DNA of 64,000 nt from Acidimicrobiales bacterium. GTDB lineage: Bacteria > Actinomycetota > Acidimicrobiia > Acidimicrobiales > VFJN01. The notes under the pieces are model-generated. The model did not search any database. It was not told the origin of the DNA and saw nothing but the letters and a program-made list of their open reading frames with translations. A program made the position numbers and the translations under genes. The stretch is from contig DATHJB010000011.1 in assembly GCA_035316325.1 (NCBI GenBank), positions 1-64,000 on the forward strand. The letters run 5' to 3'. Positions 59,649 to 64,000 of this stretch are shown piece after piece (position 1 is the first letter of the stretch; each line of letters opens with the position of its first letter).

Positions 59649-60998
59649 TCAGGGCAGGCGGGACTGCTGGGCGCTGGCGTAGGTGCTGGTGGGGCGGAGG
59701 GCGAGGCGTTCGGAGACGAGGGCGCGGGCCAGGGAGGTCTGGCCGGAGCGGACGGCGGCCTCGAGGAGGGTGCGGTGCAGGACGTCGCGCTGGGCGTGGG
59801 AGCCGCCGAACCGGTGCAGGCGCCGGCGGATCGGTGACAGCTCGGCGACCACGTCGTCCCAGCGCTCCTGGCCGAAGGCGACCACGGCCCGGCATGCGGG
59901 CAGCCCGATCTCGGCGGTCATCGCCAGGTTCGTGCCCGCGTCGGGCCCGCCGGCCGCCGAGCCCTCGGCGACGTAGCGGGTCAGCGCCTCGACCACCCGC
60001 TCGGCGTCGGTGATCCGGCCGGCACCGACGAACGCCAGCACCGCGTGCAGGTCGTTGAAGGCGTACCACGGCTCCGCCGACGCTGCCGCCGACGCCCAGG
60101 CCTCCGCCAGCGGACCGAAGCGGCCGCCGGTGTCGAGGCCGTCGAGGTGGAGGCGCCACAGCAGGGCGCTGGCGTCCACCATCTCCAGCGCCACACCCTC
60201 CGACGCCGCGTTGTGGATCTGCCGGTCGTAGACGGCCAGCACCGCGGCGAGGTCGCCCACCTCCAGCCGGAACAGGGCCAGGTGCCACCAGTTGTGGACG
60301 GCGAAGAGGTTGCCGCTGCCCCAGTCGGCCTCCCGGGACGTGAGGAACTCGATGCCCGTGTCGACCAGACCCCGCATCTCGTAGGTGTGGGTGACGGCGT
60401 GGAGGGCCCAGAGGTCGTCGCGGTTCACCGCCAGGGCCGCCTGCCCGGCCTCCTCCGCCGCCTCGTAGTGACCGGACTCCTCCAGCCCGAACGCCAGCAT
60501 CCCCCGCACGAGCGCGGTGTGCGGGTGCGCGGGGTCGAGGGCCGACAGGCTGCGGCCCGGACGGTCGCGCAGGTTGGCGGCGTCGCCCCGGAAGAAGTCG
60601 AGCTGGTGGCCCAGCATCAGGGCCAGGAGGTCGGCGGGCCAGCGCACGAGCAGGTCGTCGAGCACCTCGGCGGCCCCGCCCCAACTCCCGGAGGCCCAGG
60701 CGCCGACGGCGTCGTGGTGCGCCCGCTCCCGCTCGCCCATGGGCGTGGCGGCCATCGCCTGCCAGGACGCCCGAGCGACCGAAGCGTCGGGGCGCTGCGT
60801 GGACGACAGGTGGAGGTAGGCGACCAGCGCGTGGCTCATCGCCACATCCGCGTGCCGCTCGGCCAGGGTCGACGCGCACGCGAGAACCTCGGGGTCGAAG
60901 CGCAGGAGCCGGTCGACGGCCCGGTCGTAGAGGGCCACCGCCGCCGCGTCGGCGACGACGGGGTTGCCGTGCTGGTCGACGGCCGCAGCGCTCGCCAT
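59649..60998 (-). CDS. TPR-repeat protein similar to TTC38
   Basis: 449 residues from ATG 60998. Entirely alpha-helical with tandem helix pairs; the stretch HPHTALVRGMLAFGLEESGHYEAAEEAGQAALAVNRDDLWALHAVTHTYEMRG (residues ~160-215) and NWWHLALFRLEVGD are characteristic of the tetratricopeptide-repeat protein 38 family found in bacteria and animals. Cytoplasmic; role not known. Divergent from the carboxylase operon, 80 bases between starts. Confidence 0.82.
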   Translation of the reverse strand: MASAAAVDQHGNPVVADAAAVALYDRAVDRLLRFDPEVLACASTLAERHADVAMSHALVAYLHLSSTQRPDASVARASWQAMAATPMGERERAHHDAVGAWASGSWGGAAEVLDDLLVRWPADLLALMLGHQLDFFRGDAANLRDRPGRSLSALDPAHPHTALVRGMLAFGLEESGHYEAAEEAGQAALAVNRDDLWALHAVTHTYEMRGLVDTGIEFLTSREADWGSGNLFAVHNWWHLALFRLEVGDLAAVLAVYDRQIHNAASEGVALEMVDASALLWRLHLDGLDTGGRFGPLAEAWASAAASAEPWYAFNDLHAVLAFVGAGRITDAERVVEALTRYVAEGSAAGGPDAGTNLAMTAEIGLPACRAVVAFGQERWDDVVAELSPIRRRLHRFGGSHAQRDVLHRTLLEAAVRSGQTSLARALVSERLALRPTSTYASAQQSRLP

Positions 60999-61078
60999 GG
61001 CCGAATGTTCGCACACCGACTGAACGATTCGTCGCCCACGGTTCGGAGCAGGCGACGCCGCACAAGTACCGTGGCGAC

Positions 61079-62632
61079 ATGGCCGAACACGCGATGAGCG
61101 AGCGGCTCGCCGATCTGGCGCGGCGCAAGGAAGAGGCGTTCGCGCCCGGCTCCGAAGCGGCACGCCAACGCCAGCACGACCGGGGGAAGATGCTGGCCCG
61201 CGAGCGCATCGAGCTGCTGCTCGACCCCGGCAGCTTCCACGAGCTCGACGTGCTGGCCCGCCGGCCCAGCGAATCGGGCTTCGACGACCGGCCCTACACG
61301 GACGGCGTGATCACCGGCTGGGGCACGGTCGAGGGTCGCAAGATCTTCGTGTTCGCCCAGGACTTCACGGTCTTCGGCGGCGCCCTCGGCGAGGTGTTCG
61401 CCGACAAGATCCACAAGCTGATGGACCTGGCGCTCAAGGTGGGCGCCCCGGTCGTCGGCCTGAACGACGGCGCCGGCGCCCGCATCCAGGAGGGCGTGGT
61501 CAGCCTCGACAGCTACGGCGGCATCTTCTACCGCAACGTGCAGTCGTCGGGCGTCGTCCCCCAGATCAGCGTGATCATGGGCCCGTGCGCCGGCGGAGCG
61601 GTCTACTCCCCCGCCATGACCGACTTCGTGTTCATGGTCGAGGACACCTCGTACATGTTCATCACCGGCCCCGACGTGGTGAAGACCGTGACCGGCGAGG
61701 AGGTCACCCAGCAGGAGCTGGGCGGCGCCCTCGCCCACGCCTCCCGCTCCGGCGTGTGCCACTTCACCAGCCCGGACGACAAGGCCTGCATCGACGACGT
61801 CCGCTACCTGCTGAGCTTCCTGCCCTCCAACAACCTGGAGGAGCCCCCGCAGGTCACCCCGGCCGACGACCCCGAGCGCCTCTGCCCCGAGCTGCGCGAC
61901 CTCATCCCGCCCACGTCGAACCAGCCCTACGACATGCACCGGGTGATCGACGCGGTGGTCGACGAGGGCGAGTTCTTCGAGTACGCGGCCCGCTGGGCGC
62001 CCAACATCCTCTGCGGCTACGCCCGCCTCGACGGCCAGCCCGTCGGCATCATCGGCAACCAGCCCATGCACCTGGCCGGCGTGCTCGACATCGAGTCGTC
62101 CGAGAAGGCGGCCCGCTTCGTCCGCACGTGCGACGCCTTCAACATCCCGCTGGTCACGTTCGTCGACGTGCCCGGGTTCCTCCCCGGCGTCGACCAGGAG
62201 CACGGCGGCATCATCCGCCACGGCGCCAAGCTGCTCTACGCCTACTGCGAGTCGTCCGTGCCCCGCATCCAGGTCGTCACCCGCAAGGCCTACGGGGGCG
62301 CCTACGTGGTGATGAACGCCAAGTCGATCGGCGCCGACCTCGCCTTCGCCTGGCCCTCGGCCGAGCTGGCGGTGATGGGCCCCCAGGCCGCCGTCGAGAT
62401 CGCCTACCGCAAGGAGATCACGGCGTCGACCGACCCGGTGGCCCGCAAGGCCGAGCTGGTGGAGGAGTACACCGAGCGCTTCGCCAACCCCTACCAGGCC
62501 GCCGAGCGGGGCTACATCGACGACGTGATCGACCCCGCGGAGACCCGCACCAAGCTGATCGCCAGCCTGGAGCTGCTGCGCTCCAAGCGCGAGGAGCTCC
62601 CGCAACGCAAGCACGGCAACGTCCCCCTCTGA
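61079..62632 (+). CDS. pccB: Acyl-CoA carboxylase beta subunit (propionyl-CoA carboxylase type)
   Basis: 517 residues. Carboxyltransferase motifs: ARERIELLLDPGSFHELD, GALGEVFADKIHKLMDLAL, GLNDGAGARIQEGVVSLDSYGGIF, oxyanion loop IMGPCAGGAVYSPAMTDFVFM and, in the C-terminal half, DVPGFLPGVDQEHGGIIRHGAKLLYAY and YGGAYVVMNAKSIGADLAFAW. It transfers carboxyl from biotin to propionyl- or acetyl-CoA, with the biotinylated alpha subunit encoded elsewhere. Followed by an epsilon-subunit gene. Confidence 0.95.
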   Translation: MAEHAMSERLADLARRKEEAFAPGSEAARQRQHDRGKMLARERIELLLDPGSFHELDVLARRPSESGFDDRPYTDGVITGWGTVEGRKIFVFAQDFTVFGGALGEVFADKIHKLMDLALKVGAPVVGLNDGAGARIQEGVVSLDSYGGIFYRNVQSSGVVPQISVIMGPCAGGAVYSPAMTDFVFMVEDTSYMFITGPDVVKTVTGEEVTQQELGGALAHASRSGVCHFTSPDDKACIDDVRYLLSFLPSNNLEEPPQVTPADDPERLCPELRDLIPPTSNQPYDMHRVIDAVVDEGEFFEYAARWAPNILCGYARLDGQPVGIIGNQPMHLAGVLDIESSEKAARFVRTCDAFNIPLVTFVDVPGFLPGVDQEHGGIIRHGAKLLYAYCESSVPRIQVVTRKAYGGAYVVMNAKSIGADLAFAWPSAELAVMGPQAAVEIAYRKEITASTDPVARKAELVEEYTERFANPYQAAERGYIDDVIDPAETRTKLIASLELLRSKREELPQRKHGNVPL

Positions 62633-62637
62633 TCGAC

Positions 62638-62835
62638 GTGCCGGACGACGACGACGTCACCGTCGACAAGGGCGGCGATCCGAGCGACGAGGAGCTGGCG
62701 GCCATCGTCGCCGCCATCGAGGTGGCCTGGCCACGGGCCGCGGCCGCCGCGCCACCCACCGCTCCGCCGCGGTGGCGGTTCTCCGGTCGGTGGTGGTCGA
62801 AGCCGGTGCCGTTGCGCCGCTCGCGCCCCTGGTAA
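62638..62835 (+). CDS. Acyl-CoA carboxylase epsilon subunit
   Basis: 65 residues from GTG 62638. The signature helix DPSDEELAAIVAAIEVAW is followed by a linker and a terminal Trp/Arg-rich stretch WRFSGRWWSKP, as in actinobacterial epsilon subunits that bind the beta hexamer and enhance activity. It starts five bases after the beta-subunit stop. Confidence 0.85.
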   Translation: MPDDDDVTVDKGGDPSDEELAAIVAAIEVAWPRAAAAAPPTAPPRWRFSGRWWSKPVPLRRSRPW

Positions 62836-62907
62836 TCGCACCACCACAGGGGTTCCCCAAGCGAGGCACTGCACGTAGCCTTGTCACCACTGGCAGAATT
62901 GAGGTCG

Positions 62908-63639
62908 GTGGGCGACTTACGGGCACAAGAGTTAGCGGCAGCAGCCGCGCACACCCCTCGCCCCGCCCGTCCCCAAGCGGTCGGACGCCCGGCGTCACGG
63001 GCCAAGCGCAGTGAGCGCAAGGGGATCGACGGCCGGGTCGCCCGCTCGCTGCGGACGATCGACCACATCATCGACGCCCTCCTCGACCTGCTGGAGCAGG
63101 ACGGCGACCTGCGCCCCACCGTCGTCCAGGTGGCCGACCGGGCCGGCGTCTCCCGTCGGGCCGTCTACCTGCACTTCGACAGCCTGGAGGCCCTGTTCGC
63201 CACCGCCGCGGCGCGACGGGCGACCGAGGTGTGCAGCACCTGGCAGACGCCCGACACCGACACCTCGCTGGCCGAGCGGATCGAGTGGTTCACCGACCAC
63301 TGGGCGGTGCTGTCGGAGGCGCTGCGGCCCCTGCGTCAGGCCGGTGCCCTGTACGAACCGTTCTCGCCGCAGGTGCAGGAGACCTTCGACCAGGCCCGCC
63401 AGTGGGCCCGCAGCGCCGTCGAGATGGTGTTCATGCCCGAGCTGTCGGCCCGCTGCTCCCACGACCGCGCCCCGCTGACAGCCGCATTGCACCACGCCAC
63501 ATCGTGGAGCGGTTGGGACGACCTGCACCGCCAGGGCGTCGACGCCGACCAGGCCAGCGCCGCGATGCGACTGCTCCTCACCGCGTTGCTCACCCCGCCG
63601 GATCGGATGGCACACTTCTGCCAACACGAACCTGAGTAG
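62908..63639 (+). CDS. TetR/AcrR-family transcriptional regulator
   Basis: 243 residues from GTG 62908 (TTG 62881 is the longer alternative). After a basic, disordered N-terminus (RPASRAKRSERKG), the HTH reads RTIDHIIDALLDLLEQDG and PTVVQVADRAGVSRRAVYLHFDSLEALF (residues ~55-105), a standard TetR DNA-binding domain. The C-terminal ligand domain is helical with LLLTALLTPPDRM at the end. Ligand unknown; its position suggests control of the neighbouring carboxylase or of the metallophosphoesterase gene downstream. Confidence 0.88.
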   Translation: MGDLRAQELAAAAAHTPRPARPQAVGRPASRAKRSERKGIDGRVARSLRTIDHIIDALLDLLEQDGDLRPTVVQVADRAGVSRRAVYLHFDSLEALFATAAARRATEVCSTWQTPDTDTSLAERIEWFTDHWAVLSEALRPLRQAGALYEPFSPQVQETFDQARQWARSAVEMVFMPELSARCSHDRAPLTAALHHATSWSGWDDLHRQGVDADQASAAMRLLLTALLTPPDRMAHFCQHEPE

Positions 63640-63654
63640 GGCGGCGGAGGCTCC

Positions 63655-64000
63655 ATGGACCTGACGACGGTCGCCGACGACGAGGTGGTCTTCCACGACG
63701 GGCTCGAGGTGCGGCGCTACCCGGGACTGGAGCCCGACACCGCCTACGAGCTCGAAGGGCGACAGGTGCGGACGCTGCCCCGGCCCGGCGGCGAGCTCCT
63801 GACCTCGTTCTGCACCGCCAACGACGTGCACTTCGGCGAGCTGGAGTGCGGCCACCTCGACGGCTTCGACGAGGGCCCGATCTACATGTCGGAGCCCGAC
63901 GCCGAGCCCTACCCCACGCTGATGAACCGCTGCGCCGTCGCCGAGATGACCGAGGTCGACCCGGCCGCGGTGGTGGTCAAGGGCGACCTGACCGCCTTCG
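63655..64000 (+). CDS. Calcineurin-like metallophosphoesterase, partial (continues beyond the window)
   Basis: 115 residues from ATG 63655 with GGCGGCGGAGG upstream, cut by the window end. After a ~35-residue N-terminal barrel-like part (VVFHDGLEVRRYPGLEPDTAYEL) the first metal motif TANDVHFGELECG appears, replacing the usual D-x-H with N-D-V-H-F-G of the Icc/CpdA-like group. Likely hydrolyses phosphodiesters such as cyclic nucleotides. It starts 15 bases after the TetR stop. Confidence 0.8.
   Translation, partial: MDLTTVADDEVVFHDGLEVRRYPGLEPDTAYELEGRQVRTLPRPGGELLTSFCTANDVHFGELECGHLDGFDEGPIYMSEPDAEPYPTLMNRCAVAEMTEVDPAAVVVKGDLTAF

Overview
The window is a 64 kb piece of a high-GC actinobacterial chromosome, most likely from the class Acidimicrobiia; this placement is an inference. 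It rests on strong G/C bias at third codon positions, frequent GTG and TTG starts, mycothiol- and F420-type enzyme families, a four-gene conservon, a pccB/epsilon carboxylase pair and dynamin genes of the mycobacterial iniBAC type. No rRNA, CRISPR array, transposase or complete prophage is visible. One tRNA gene, tRNA-Thr(CGT), is present. No stretch longer than about 260 bases lacks a gene.

Layout. 0-13 kb: end of a repeat-type regulator, a cupredoxin lipoprotein, a JmjC-like oxygenase, an ECF sigma factor with a mycothiol-type partner, a conservon (cvnA-B-C-D), an SDR oxidoreductase, a fatty-acid desaturase divergent from a PaaX-like regulator, and an ArsR/SRPBCC operon with a clear promoter. 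13-25 kb: a sigma-region-2/membrane fusion protein, a cNMP-binding thioredoxin-reductase-like flavoprotein with a PhnZ-like HD oxygenase and an EEP hydrolase, beta-propeller secreted proteins, and an operon combining a SET-cupin fusion, an EF-hand protein and a LOG-family enzyme. 25-32 kb: a minus-strand housekeeping run of topA, an MFS transporter, tmk, holB, a universal stress protein and a lipoprotein. 31.9-39 kb: the most distinctive locus, with three IniB-like acidic proteins, each preceded by the same promoter-like motif and followed by a hairpin, then two dynamin-like GTPases (IniA/IniC type). 39-50 kb: a thiolase, two coupled membrane acyltransferases with SGNH domains, crotonyl-CoA carboxylase/reductase, methylmalonyl-CoA epimerase and a PQQ-type sugar dehydrogenase lipoprotein. 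50-64 kb: an ABC-F ATPase, a 5'-3' exonuclease, a SigJ/ECF41 sigma factor with its oxidoreductase, an acyl-CoA dehydrogenase, an ATP-dependent DNA ligase of LigC size, a MazE/PIN toxin-antitoxin pair, a TPR protein, an acyl-CoA carboxylase beta+epsilon pair, a TetR regulator and the start of a metallophosphoesterase.

How the genes work together. Short-chain acyl-CoA metabolism recurs: ccrA (crotonyl-CoA to ethylmalonyl-CoA), methylmalonyl-CoA epimerase, acyl-CoA carboxylase, thiolase and acyl-CoA dehydrogenase fit an ethylmalonyl-CoA/propionyl-CoA network, although the genes are scattered. Four sigma-like or GTPase signalling modules are present. The ini-like locus looks like an envelope-stress or membrane-remodelling system: soluble, almost lysine- and arginine-free repeat proteins of predicted beta-solenoid type paired with membrane-remodelling GTPases.
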